A stretch of 64,000 nt of DNA from Haliclona indistincta (Eukaryota; Porifera; Demospongiae; Haplosclerida; Chalinidae): NCBI GenBank assembly GCA_964017065.1, contig OZ024785.1:9255086-9319085 (forward strand). The letters run 5' to 3'. Positions within the stretch are counted from its first letter, which is position 1; every line of letters begins with the position of its first letter. Under the pieces are notes generated by a model. That model saw only the letters and a program-made list of their open reading frames with translations, ran no database searches and had not been told where the DNA came from. Below are positions 32,890-44,623 of this stretch, in pieces. The translations under genes and the position numbers were made by a program.

Positions 32890-33565
32890 TTAAGGTGGCG
32901 GGTACCCTTTGCTCATTAATTATTCATAAGTTTGTATGCTAGTGTATATATAATCGCTGTGTTAAGATGAAACACGCTACAACGCTATAAGAACTAGTAA
33001 TCGAGACGCCAAAGATTGCTCTTCTGCAGCAGCTTTAAAACTAGGCTTAAATGCAAATTAGCTTGTCGGCAGCAACCAGCACGCACATCATGAATTTTTC
33101 GAGTTTCCACGTCAACTTTTGTCCCAGGCTCGTAAGAGAAACGCGAACAAATATCACTAGCCAACTCTTCTACATACAGCGGAGTCACATAGAGAGTCTG
33201 CAGGTGTCCTGGTAAGTTGGCGCAGAGAAACGAGTCGATATGTCAGCTAGCCAGGGCGAGCGTTCGCCTTCTTCGAGCCATAAATCTCGAACGGCAACTC
33301 CCCCGACAATGTTTTTACCCCTTGTGACTGCCCAAGACATCGTACAACCGAAAAAACCTGGTCAGACGGTCCGCTGAATAGAGCTGTTCGCAAACTTTGA
33401 CGCAGAAACTGTTCACCAGTAGCGAGGCGGCGAGTCAACTACAGTTGTATTATTGTACAAGCTCACGTGCTACATTTGTGCTATGATTATAATTATTATT
33501 ACCACAAGTTTACATAAAATAACAATATTCATGTTGCGTGGGCGAAAGGGTACCCGCCACCTTAA
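32890..33565. mobile_element. piggyBac-like element with TTAA duplication
   Basis: Inverted termini GGTGGCGGGTACCCTTT and AAAGGGTACCCGCCACC sit between two TTAA tetranucleotides (32890-32893 and 33562-33565). TTAA target duplication is the hallmark of piggyBac. No transposase is visible, so it is non-autonomous. It splits the LINE ORF cleanly. Confidence 0.8.
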
Positions 33566-34589
33566 TCTTTTAGCTGACTGGAGTTCACAATGGAAGCTCT
33601 CATTTAATACCACCAAATGCAAGCTTCTCAGAATCCTTCCTTCAAACCATTCTATCTCCTCGTCTAATTACACTATCAACAACCACAACATTGACTTCAC
33701 CACTTCACACAGAGACCTTGGAGTCATGATCTCTAATGACACACAGTGGGACACTCATTACAATCTCATTATCTCCAAAGCCCACAAAACTCTACACTTT
33801 ATTCGGCGCTCTGTTTCTAATTCCCACTCCTCCCACACCAAATTAAATCTGTACACTTCCTTAGTCCGACCAATACTGATGTACTGCTCACAGGTCTGGC
33901 GACCACACAAACTAAAGGACATCAAATGCTTTGAATCAGTTCAGCGGAGAGCCACAAAATACATACTTCATGACTATCACTCTGCTTATAAAGAGCGTCT
34001 CATCTCCCTCCATCTTCTCCCTCTATCTCTATGGTTCGAATACCTGGATATTACATTTCTCATAAATTGCCTAAAAAATCCATCTGATCACTATTTTAAC
34101 ATTCATGACTATGTCCAATTTATCTCCTCTAATACTCGCTCCTCTTCATCTTCTAAGCTCAAATGTACTCTGTCTCGATCATCTAACAATCACATCAACT
34201 TCTTCTACTTCAACCGAGTGGTGAAACTCTGGAATTCCTTGCCTATTATAGATCTATCTCTATCTTTTCTTACCATCAAGAAAAAATTAAAATTATTTCT
34301 CTGGGAACATTTTATTAACTCATTCAATATATCACTTCCTTGTACTTGGTTTGTTTCCTGCCCTTGTTCTGACTGTACCACCATGTCTTCCAGTATGAAT
34401 TTCACTACTTTATAATCCTTTTTCTTTGTTTTTTAGGATACCCACAGGCCTTGTGTGTACTCCATCAGCATCCTTCTTTCATTATTTCTTATCCGTACAC
34501 CATCTCTATATATTCTATGCTGTAAAACCATATATAATAATAATAATAATAATAATAATGGGTCGTGCAGTGTGCTAACATTAGATTCC

Positions 34590-35157
34590 TAGTCTCGTTC
34601 CCAGACCACACCTCTTCCGCTTTGCTTCTGAGAGGGTCTGGTGACTTTAGTTGCACTTTCTTGGGCTTTTCGTGTAAGAAAGTTACGTAACACTAATGAA
34701 TCCGTATAAATGTTGGACTTTGCACCTGCAATGCAATTGTCTGGTATATAGTTGCGCGTTAGACGAGGGAGGCAATCTACGAAGGCGAAGACGTCTAGAC
34801 AGCAGGCAGAGTAGCAAAACATAGACTCTTGCCTTCTCCAGTCGGGAGGCAGACGAACACTTGTTTCTCCTTGACAAACTCAGTAATAGCAAGACGCACG
34901 CTGATTGTCTGTCGCACTTTCATAAACGATTCTGACAAATGCAGCTCTGTCGAGAACGTCAGGCAAAGACTACAGTCGTATCTAGGTATCTTCAACGCCA
35001 TCATTCTATCGATGTGGTTTGTATTACGTAACAGTTGGCCTTCTGACCAATCAGATTCTTTCCCAGACATTCCAGGGAAGATATTACTTCCTGGCCCAAG
35101 AAAATCGACTAAAGTCACCAGACAAAGCGGAAGAGGTGTGGTCTGGGAACGAGACTA
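34590..35157. mobile_element. TIR element carrying a RecQ-like helicase fragment, 9-bp TSD
   Basis: Inverted termini of more than 50 bases begin TAGTCTCGTTCCCAGACC. The direct repeat TTAGATTCC (34581-34589 and 35158-35166) is a 9-bp target duplication. On the minus strand (34795-35118) a frame resembles the start of a RecQ-family helicase: an aromatic/Q region, then VFVCLPTGEGKSLCF with a Walker A. It stops after LPAV, apparently by a frameshift. A 9-bp duplication would fit Mutator-like elements. Confidence 0.75.
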
Positions 35158-35445
35158 TTAGATTCCCTGGCTATGTGGTAGAGTAGTGTAGTACTAACAT
35201 GACTGCCTACCTAGTTGACATCCTATTGTAGAATTATGTACACATGCTTGTGTGAAGAACTGAAACATGTGAATGCAAAGCAATGATGTTGACTTCCCTT
35301 ATGACACAGAAGAGGTTTATATTGTATATTGCGTTTAACAGTAATGTAAACCCATTATTGTACCAAGCTCGTCTTACAACGTTCATTTTTCAATAATCAG
35401 ACTTGTACAGAGTTAATTTTACTGTTATGTCACACCATCACTCAA
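35158..35445. other. A-6 3' flank or intron
   Basis: Family-conserved non-coding sequence, interrupted on both sides by transposons. No death-domain exon follows A-6 before C-1. Confidence 0.45.
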
Positions 35446-36642
35446 AGAAAATCAAAAGATTTCTAACGAAATCAAAAGGATGTAGGGATAAAGAAATCTG
35501 TTACTGGTCCACAATGTAAACCAACAAGGAGCAAGCATGGAATGGTAACACGATTGACTTGCTAACAGACCATAGATCCCTACATCAGTGGCTGTACAGT
35601 AACATTTTGACTATACTATAATTATTTTGTCACAAGCTAAATTCAATTCAATGCATGTCAGGTGTCAGCCAATAGCAACTAGCAGAACTGCTGTAGTCAG
35701 CCACTGAGTGTAGGGATCTATGGTCTGTTAGCAAGTCAATCGTGTTACCATTCCATGCTTGCTCCTTGTTGGTTTACATTGTGGACCAGTAACAGATTTC
35801 TTTATCCCTACATCCTTTTGATTTCGTTAGAAATCTTTTGATTTTCTTGTTTGTGTCCTTTTTTCTTTTACAGTGTCCTTTTGTCCTTTTTTCTTTTTCA
35901 AATTTTTGGTGCAGTTCGAATTCGGCAAGATAATGTATCTCTTTTTTGTTTCCATCATTGGTTTGGTTTGCTTTCTTAACAATTGCTTTTTAACTTGTAG
36001 CTCCTATAAATACTGAAACTAGCTCATGCATTCATGCATGCTGAAGCCTGGATGCACAGCATACGAGCCCCGCCCACTCTGGTTTAGAATTTTCTGCATG
36101 GCTGTGATACTATCTGACAAGCAGCAGAACGGGGATACTACACGAGCTTACTCTGTAAGTTGTTCTTCGAAGACTCCAGACGCCAATATGCGCTCTCCAT
36201 TATACGGCGATACTCTACAAGTGTGTTTGGTCACGTGCGTATTACGTAATCACAATAATGGCGTCAAACACTTAGCTGACAACTGTTCGTGATCGTGAGC
36301 TCGTCAAATGTATATCGTCGTTTCGCTAAAAACTAAGTTCAAAAGGCACATGCCAGGAGAATTTCACGACTGTTCGTGAGTGTTTTGGTCTCGACACTGC
36401 TCGCGTAAAGGCGCTAGGCGAGTTGAAGAAAAGAAAGAGCGAAAGTCGATTTTCACCGTTTCCAGGTTCGTCACTTTAGTAACAATTTCGAGCAATCTCC
36501 TTCCTACTGTAAGATGGGGCAACGCCAGGGAGCAGATCTAAGTGTCTTTGGACGTATACAATTCATCACCAGGGGAAATATCAGCGTTTGAACGCTAATA
36601 CATTGTATGTAGCCGCCATCTTTTTTTCTCGTTCATCCCTAC
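35446..36642. mobile_element. Foldback element copy 3 (divergent)
   Basis: The inverted repeat (about 35446-35590 and 35700-35850) differs from copies 1, 2, 4 and 5 in both arms at the same positions, so the arms evolve together or were replaced together. The purine tract is short. The terminal hairpin is missing; the element runs straight into copy 4. Confidence 0.65.
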
Positions 36643-36644
36643 AA

Positions 36645-37890
36645 AGAAATTAAAAAGATTTCTATCGAAATCAAAAGGATGTAGGGTTGTGAAATCTACC
36701 ACTGGTCCACAATGTAAACTAACAAGGAACAAGCATGGAATGGTAACACGATTGACTTGCTAACAGACCATAGATCCCTACATCAGTGGCTGTACATAAG
36801 ATCAATATTTTGTCACAAGCTGAATGCACGTTAGGTGTCAGTCAACAGCAACTAGCTGAACTAGCTATAACCAACCACAGCAGCCACTGATGTAGGGATC
36901 TATGGTCTGTTAGCAAGTCAATCGTGTTACCATTCCATGCTTGTTCCTTGTTAGTTTACATTGTGGACCAGTGGTAGATTTCACAACCCTACATCCTTTT
37001 GATTTCGATAGAAATCTTTTTAATTTCTTGTTTGTGTCCTTTTTACTTTTTAGTGAAGTGCAGTTCAATATCATGAACGTACTGAGCCGTCTTTGTTTCC
37101 ACCATTGATTTAGTTTTCTTGGTGGCTTTTCTTTATTATTAACAATTTTAAACTTGTAGCAAAAAATAATTATTATGCTGTACATATCAGCTCGCCTACG
37201 CATACATGCATGCATGACTTGCATACGAGCCCCGCCCACACTAGTTTGTAGATATGTACGGCGGTTATAATTATCTGGCAAGCGCAGAATGGTGTCCTAT
37301 ACGATCAGACGATCTTACCGTTCTTCGAAGACTCCAGACAGATATGTGTTCTCCGTGATCCATACGCAATACGGCGCGCGCGGAGATACTCAGGGTAGTG
37401 CTTGGTCACGTGCGCTAACCACTGCTGGGTCACGTGCGTATTGCGCAATCACAATGATGGCGTCTAACACTTAGCTGACAATGGATCACGATCGAGAACT
37501 CACGGAATGTATATCGCCGTTTCGCTAAAAACAAGGTTCAAAAGGCACCTGCCAGGAGAATTTCACTACTGTTCGTGGGTGTTTTGGTCTCGGCACTGCT
37601 CGCGTAAAGGCGCTAGGCGCGCTGAAGAAGAAAGAAGAAGAAGAAGAAAACGAAGATGACGAAAGTCGATTTTCACCGTTTCCAGGTTCGTCACTTTAGT
37701 AACAGTGTAGAGCACTCTCCTTGCTACTGTAAGATGGGGCAACGCCAGATAGAAGATCTAAGTGTCCTTGAACGTATAAAATTCACCACCTGGGCGAAAT
37801 ATCAGCGTTTGAACGCTAATACATGTATGTAGCCGCCATCTTGTTTTCCCGTTCAACCCTACATAGGGAGTCACTACCGTGCCTCCCTAA
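36645..37890. mobile_element. Foldback element copy 4 (tandem with copy 3)
   Basis: Full structure: inverted repeat (about 36645-37022), AT tract, purine tract (about 37624-37660), YY1-like AAGATGGCGGC on the minus strand (about 37833-37843) and terminal hairpin (about 37862-37890). The minus-strand frame (36910-37281) across one arm has a basic segment, KRFLSKSKGCRVVKS, and recurs at 46774-46971 in copy 5, so a decayed gene piece may lie in the element. Confidence 0.7.
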
Positions 37891-37967
37891 TAACTTTTAT
37901 GTTTAAAATTTGTGAAGAAATTTGTCATGATCATGTCAGTTAATGAAATAAAATTGATTCTATTTCT

Positions 37968-40024
37968 CTATGTTCTAGTGATCACACCATATGCTAGACA
38001 CTCCTTCATCTCAATATTGCTGCTCTGTGGTGAGAATGCTACTGCTGGTATGTTCTCATATGAAGGAGCAGTCTGCACTGAACTCTGAGATAATGGATCA
38101 ACATTCTCATACATTGGGACAGGAGCAGGTGGAACAATCAACACAGCTCTTTGCTTCTGCAAAATTATGTAAGTCATTCAACAATTGAAATGCTTCAAAA
38201 CAATAATATACCTTGACATTTTTATTGCAGTACAAAAGTAGGAACACGGAACTTAGAATAATTCCTGATACAATAATTGTCACTAAACCTGTACGTGATG
38301 CATTGTTATGATAATAAGTACAGTACCTATATAACTTACCAACAGCAACTACTACTGACACAATCACTATTGTACTAGTGTCACTGGATGGTAGACTAGT
38401 TGATACTGATAGTGGGGTTACACAAATCGAATAATGCAATGTACTGTTGCAGGTACTGACCAGTATTGGATGATGATACAGTATTTTGAGTTGATGATGT
38501 AGTAGTAGTGACATCAGGAACAGACACTCCTGTTATAGTAACTGGTGCTACAACATTGATGTCTTCTTCAGCATCAGCATCAGTAACTATGATAGTGTAT
38601 GATGGGTTAGGGTCTACTTCTATGCAACCAACAGTCTGATCAATTGTTCCATTATGCTCAGTTCCAGTCGTACTACATCTAAACAAGATGAAAGAACTAG
38701 CTGGTTCAACATGACCCTCAACATATTCAACACTAAGACACACTCTTCCATTCTCTATGTTCATCATTGTAGCATTGCATACATCAAAGGTACCTGTAGA
38801 ATTAATACTCGATAATTTTTTTAATGATCTTTTGATATCACAATGTTTCAGTTCAAAAAGTTTGACATTTTATGTTAACTTCGCTCACTAATCTCCACTG
38901 GTTGTGACTGCTGTACCACTCCTCCATTATAGTGTATATTCAATGTTGCTGTGTACTTCTTGTTCTCCATTAGGTCAGTGAATGTAGCCATCACTCTCCT
39001 CTCTCCATCAGGTAACATGCTCACTGTACCATTAGTACAAGTACAAGATGAGTTCAGACATGCTTCAACAGTAACATGGCTGATAGCATTTCCGCACACT
39101 AGATAATCCTTCAAAAAATCAGTATATAAAGTATCACATGATCAGATGCAACATCACCTTGAAACTAAGTGTGTGTGTCCAGATAGTGATGTCTCGGATG
39201 GTATTCCGTATATTATTGATAAGCTCCATTTCGCTTACTGTTATCAGTAAAGGCATCATAATTATTTCATCTCAACTCACTTGATGAAGGTGTTTGTGTC
39301 ATAATAAATGTTGCATTGCCAATTCCTGCTCCAATCACTGCTGCCACCTCTATCTCCAGTTTTTCTCCCAGACTGCTCACACTATAAAGGTACTCAGTGG
39401 TGTTTGTTGTGATTGACAGCAACAGCATTTCACTATTGTCTCTGATGTTAATGATGTAGTCAATGGCTACTCCATCTAGGCTATTTGGTGCAATCCATGT
39501 GAAGCGTAGTGTACAGCTGTCAACTGTAGTACTAGTGAGGTCACTAACATATGACAGTAGACCTATATACACAGTGTGATGTTACATACAATGATCAGGT
39601 TCTGTTACCTTGAATCATCAATACTGCAGAGCTCTGGTTGAAATCAGTACCTTTGAAAGCAACACAAACAATACTAATTAGCCTGATCAGATGGAGCAAT
39701 GAAGCTCAGTTTTACTTGTCTATCTCCATTTGGTAGAATGTTGTCATCAACAACACTGTCTCCTACTGTTGGTGTAGTTATTATACCAAAACTAGTCAGT
39801 CCATTCGCTGGAGCAGCACATTGGAACTCCACCATTGTACCAGCACTGACATTTCTTGACTGAGGTGTGGTTGAAAACACTATTCCTGCTGCATAGCTAC
39901 CTGAGATACATCAAAGAAACAAAGCATTATTATGTTAAAGAACTCTAGAGCTATTTGATACAACTTGATCCATGCAGTCCTTACCTCTGGTAAACAGTAC
40001 TAAGCTAGCAAGGAGCAGCAGCAT
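37968..40024 (-). pseudogene. A-6: A-type receptor with Ig frameshift
   Basis: Leader 39985-40024, Ig about 39607-39905, FN3-1 about 39283-39563, FN3-2 about 39160-39240 and 38888-39110, FN3-3 about 38465-38790, membrane about 38212-38405, tail 37968-38177 with both YENI motifs and AYGVI. A 2-base deletion near 39677 breaks the Ig exon just before the second cysteine (after SDQAN). The FN3-2 to FN3-3 intron is the longer variant also seen in A-3. Otherwise open, so the break may be recent. Confidence 0.72.
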
Positions 40025-40165
40025 ACTAAAGTCAGTGATAGAGTGAACATTATGTAAACAAGCCCAGATCACGTGTTCACAAAAATATTTACTGTCACAA
40101 CAAATGATAAATATTCATAATATTATGTGGTTATGAGTTTTTCAACAAAATGCATAAATCAATTC
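40025..40165 (-). promoter_or_regulatory. A-6 promoter region
   Basis: GTAAACAAGC, CACGTG, AATATTTACTGTCACAACA, as in A-2. Confidence 0.4.
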
Positions 40166-40171
40166 TTAATG

Positions 40172-40673
40172 TCACTTTTGTAATGCAGAATGGTTGTCAG
40201 TTCTTTGAGCAAGTGCATTAGCCAGTCGTACAGCTCCGAGACTCTTCACACACTTGATGATGGTGATCCATGAGTAGAATCCCTTCTGTGACTGCTCCTC
40301 CCACGCATACAGCATGGCTTTGAGACAGCTCTCTTCATTTCCCAAATTGTTCACTTCGATCTTCTCAAGGTATGTTGTTAGCCCCAGTTCTTCTCCTAGA
40401 TTGTACCACAGTGGAGCTAGTGGGGTCAGTAGCTGGAATAATGTGGCATGATGAAACACTAGATTATTAATCCAAAGCATGAAGAATCTCTGTAAAAACA
40501 AAAATTATGAAATTGAGTGTGTATTGACCTAAGCAATTGTCTTCCTCCTCAAACAGGTGTTTGGCAAGAAGAGTAGAGTACTTTACATCATCTGATGGTA
40601 ACTGCAACTGTTGTTGATGCTCGCTTGTCTCAGTTTTGTGCAGAGGAGGCAGTGTTTGTGTGAACAGTGGCAC
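40172..40673 (-). pseudogene. Death-domain exon after AB-1, frame broken
   Basis: Acceptor and linker at the high end (40467-40673) and the death-fold part (40172-40460, WEEQ, SWITIIKC, LANALAQRT) are in different frames. A 4-base insertion near 40475 and deletions near 40500-40530 separate them. The death fold alone is well kept. Confidence 0.6.
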
Positions 40674-41312
40674 CTAAAGACAGCAACACAATAAAATGTT
40701 ATTGATTGAGCGACTGTCAACTTTTGATTGTTGAGTCAATAGCATGTTATTGACTCAACAATAACATGTTATTAACTAAACAATAACATGTTATTAACTA
40801 GTAGTAAAAACTGAGCTTTCAAATTAATTTTCTCAACTCTTGTGCAAACATCAACCAAGTACTGGCACACTTTTTGAAGCACAGTAAACTGTGTGTCATT
40901 AATGGATCGTGCACTGTGCTAACATTAGCATTATTTTATGGTTCCCTGGCTATGTGGTAGAGTAGTGCAGGAGCAACATGACTGCCTAACTGGTTGCCAT
41001 GGTCAACTTCCTATTGTAGAATAATGTACACATGCTTGTGTGAAGAACTGAAACATGTGAATGCAAAACAATGATGTAGTTGACTCTGAGTTCCCTTATG
41101 ACACACAAGAGGTTCATATTGTGTATTGTATAACATTAATGTAAACCCATTGTCGTACCAAGCTCAACCTACAACGTTAACTTTTCAACAATCAAACTTT
41201 TACATACAGAGTTAATTTATTGTTATGACACAGTCACTCGTAATTTCAAAATTTATGAAGCAATTTGTCATGATGACATCATGTTAATGAAATAAAATTG
41301 ATTTCTGTTTCT
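40674..41312. other. AB-1 tail-to-death-domain intron or 3' flank
   Basis: Family-conserved non-coding sequence with AACATGTTATTGACTC-type repeats at 40740-40800. No other feature. Confidence 0.45.
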
Positions 41313-43381
41313 CTATACTCTACTGATCACACCATATGCTGGACACTCCTTCATCTCAATATTGCTGCTCTGTGGTGAGAATGCTACTGCTGGTATGTTC
41401 TCATATGAAGGAGCAGTCTGCACTGAACTCAGAGACAATGGATCAATATTCTCATACGTTGGGACAGGAGCAGGTGGAACAGAAGCACTCCTCTTTGTAG
41501 CTCCTCTACAGTACTAAATGATAATCACATTACAGGCATGTATCACCGATTTTGGTTTATTTACTTGTTTCTGACATAAAATGACACATATCAACAAACC
41601 AATGATGGTTCCAGTAACTATGACGACAACTATAACAACAATAAAAATAATGATGAAATTTCACAATAATAATTATATCTCACCAAACACTAGTGGAACA
41701 ATCACTACTGCCAGAAATAGAGACTGTGATACAACTACAGACCCTGTGATAATAGAAGTGAAAGTAAATGAAGAAGAGCCGGTATTGTCTGACCTGTTGA
41801 CATGGGTGTGGCTCCTGATGCAGTACTAGACAGTATTACTGTGTATTCTGGTACAACTACTCCTAATATGGTAACTGGTGCTGTTGTGTTGATCTCATCT
41901 ACTGCATCACCATCAGTAGCTATGATAGTGTATGATGGATGAGATGGTACATTGAGTACACACATTGATGATCCTTGTATTGTTGCATGATATATATCAT
42001 GACCAGTTAGTGTAGATCTGAACACCACATAGCAGTGAGGATTTGGTTCATGTCCCTCAACATACTGAACTATCAGACACACTCGACCATCAACTACTGG
42101 ACCATTCACTGTGACACTCCATACATCAAATGTTGCTATAACCGAGTGTCAGAATTATAGGTATTGTGCCAGTATTTATCACTACTCACTGATCTCTACT
42201 AGAGGTGATTGATGTATTACTCCTCCTACACTAGGCTGTACTAATGCTGAGGCAGAGTACTTCTTGTTCTCAACTAAGTTAGTAAACATAGCCACCACTC
42301 TCCTGCTACTATCAGGTAACATGTTCACACTGCTAGTAGAAGCATTGATACAAGAGTTGAGACAAGCTTGAATGATAACAGCATTATCACTGACACACAC
42401 TGGTATGTTCTGTAACGAGCAATATTCTCTATTTTAAAACAAAATATAATATCTAGACTACCTCAATTGTAAATACGTAACTCCAGTCACTATTGTTCCT
42501 CACATGAACGATTTTGTCATTGGTAATATTAACTTTGAGATGGATTTCTATGATAATGATTTTTGTGTGTAACTTGACCACACATAATATCTACACACAC
42601 TCTACCATGTCACTATAATCATTACTTACTTGACGGTATTGATACAGTGATACTTGATTTGTTCCCAATCCCGGCATCATTCACTGCTGCCACCTCTATC
42701 TCCAGTAATTCTCCCAGACTGCTCACACTATAAAGGTACTCAGTGGTGTTTGTTGTGTCAGTCCTCAACACTGCTCCATCACTGTGTCTAGTGATGTTGA
42801 TTATGTAGTAGTTAATGGCTACCCCTTCCAGGCTGCTAGGAGCAATCCATGTGAAGCATAGTGTACAGCTGTCAACTGTAGTACTGATCAAGTTGCTAAC
42901 TGGTGACAGGACACCTGCAGTTTACATTAATTCTCTGTCTAGTATAATGATCAAATTCTGTTACCTTGAATCATCAATACTGCCAAGCTCTGGTTGAATC
43001 CAGTAGTTGTTGTAGCAACACAAACAATACTAATACTGGTCTGGTCAGATGGAGCTATAAAGTTCAGTGTTACTTGTCTGTCTCCATTTGGTAGATCACT
43101 GCCACCAACAACACTGCCTCCTACTGTTGGAGTAGTACTTATACCTAAACTAGTTAGTCCATTCACTGGAGCAGCACATGTGAACTCCACCATTGTACCA
43201 GCACTGACATTTCTTGACTGAGGTGTGGTTGAAAACACTATTCCTGCTGCATAGCTACCTGAGATACATCAAAGAAACATAACAATACTTGTTAAAGAAC
43301 TCTAGATGTATTTGATACAACTTGTTCCATGCAGTCCTTACCTCTGGTAAACAGTACTAAGCTAGCAAGGAGCAGCAACAT
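41313..43381 (-). CDS. AB-1: chimeric receptor, A-type N-terminus and B-type C-terminus
   Basis: Leader and Ig exon (about 42965-43261; FTCAAP, SIVCVA) are A-type, with no Ig core tryptophan. FN3-1 (about 42631-42914) starts A-type (STTVDSCTLCFTWIAP) and becomes B-type from NITRHSDGAV to TVSIPSSK. FN3-2, FN3-3 (about 41790-42130), membrane exons and tail (41313-41515) are B-type. The tail has both YENI motifs and ends YGVISRV. No frameshift was found. A crossover or gene conversion inside the FN3-1 exon is the simplest origin. AB-2 shares the same junction. Confidence 0.8.
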
Positions 43382-43510
43382 ATTAAAGTCAGTGATAGAG
43401 TGAACATTATGTAAACAAGCCCAGATCACGTACTCATACTGTCACAACAAATGATAAATATTCATAATTATGTCGTTCAACAAAATGCATAAATCAATTC
43501 TTTAAGCAAT
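43382..43510 (-). promoter_or_regulatory. AB-1 promoter region
   Basis: A-type flank with GTAAACAAGC, but the E-box reads CACGTA and the AATATTT block is deleted. Identical in AB-2. Confidence 0.4.
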
Positions 43511-43514
43511 AATG

Positions 43515-44023
43515 TCACTTTTGTAATGCAGAATGGTTGTCAGTTCTTTGAGCAAGTGCATTAGCCAGTCGTACAGCACCGAGACTCTTCACACACTTGA
43601 AGATGGTTATCCATGAGTAGAATCTCTTCTGTGACTGCTCCTCCCACACATACAGCATGGCTTTGAGACAGCTCTCTTCATTTCCCATATCGTTCACTTC
43701 AAGGTATGTTGTAAGCCCCAGTTCTTCTCCTAGATTGTACCACAGTGGAGCTAGTGGAGTCAGTAGCTGGAATAATGTGGCGTGATGGAACACTAGATTA
43801 TCAATCACATGAAGAATCTCTGTAAGATAGTGTTTAACGTAATTAATTGAGTCAACTTGAGTGCATATTGACCTAAGCAATTGTCTTCCTCTTCAAACAG
43901 GTCATTGGCACGTAGAGTACAGTAATTTACATCAGAGTCTGATGGTATAAACTGCAACTGTTGTTGATGCTCACTTGTCTCAGTTTTGTGCAGAGGAGGC
44001 AGTGTTTGTGTGAAGAGTGGCAC
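43515..44023 (-). pseudogene. Death-domain exon after AB-2, frameshifted
   Basis: Linker (43805-44023) and death-fold part (43515-43880) are both open but in different frames. A 5-base insertion near 43840 (TAACGTAATTAATTGAG against TAACAAATTGAG in the reference) causes the shift. Three residues are missing after TTYLE. It is identical to the exon at 48115, so the lesion predates the tandem duplication. Confidence 0.65.
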
Positions 44024-44623
44024 CTAAAGGCAGCAACACAATAACATATTATTGACTGAGCGACATTGATTGTTGAGTCAATAACATGTTATTGACTCAA
44101 CAATAACATGTAACAGTCTCATAGTAAATCTGAGCTTTCATATTATTTTTCTCAACTCTTGTGCAAACATTAACCAAGTACATTCTGGCACACTTTATGA
44201 AGCACAGTAAACAGTGTGTCATTAATGGATCATGCATTGTGCTAACATTAGCATTATTTTATGGTTCCCTGGCTATGTGGTAGAGTAGTGTAGTGATAAC
44301 ATGCCTGCCTAACTAGTTGCCATGGTCAACTTCCTATTGTAGAATAATGTACACATGCTTGTGTGAAGAACTGAAACATGAGAATGCAAAACAATGATGT
44401 AGTTGACTCTGAGTTCCCTTATGACACGCAAGAGGTTTATATTGTGTATTGTGTATAACAATAATGTAAGCCCATTGTTGTATCAAGCTCATCTTACATA
44501 CAGAGTTAATTTTACTGTTATGGCACACCATCATTCATACTTCTTTATGTTTAAAATTTGTGTAGCAATTAATTTTTGTCACGATGACATCATGTTAATG
44601 AAATAAAATTGATTTCTATCTCT
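44024..44623. other. AB-2 tail-to-death-domain intron or 3' flank
   Basis: Non-coding; nearly identical to 48624-49223. Nothing else recognised. Confidence 0.45.

Larger units (their letters stand above)
32042..34560 (+). mobile_element. 5'-truncated LINE (non-LTR retrotransposon), split by two transposons
   Basis: Reverse-transcriptase sequence is clear: [14 protein letters not shown] and the catalytic LLFADDTKC box (about 32205-32325), then the thumb region and C-terminus (33565-34415; LVRPILMYCSQVW, FFYFNRVVKLWNSLP). The frame is continuous if the insertions at 32346 and 32894 are ignored. The 5' end with the endonuclease is missing. The 3' UTR ends in an ATA/AAT repeat (about 34537-34560). 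Jockey/CR1-like by motif style; exact clade not determined. Inactive. Confidence 0.85.

Noticed and set aside
33247..33438. Short minus-strand frames inside the TTAA element as a transposase
   Set aside because: Too short and without any DDE-type motif.
36910..37281. Minus-strand 123-codon frame as a real gene
   Set aside because: It spans an arm of the foldback element, so the arm part is duplicated in inverse. Only a basic stretch is shared with copy 5. At best a decayed gene piece.
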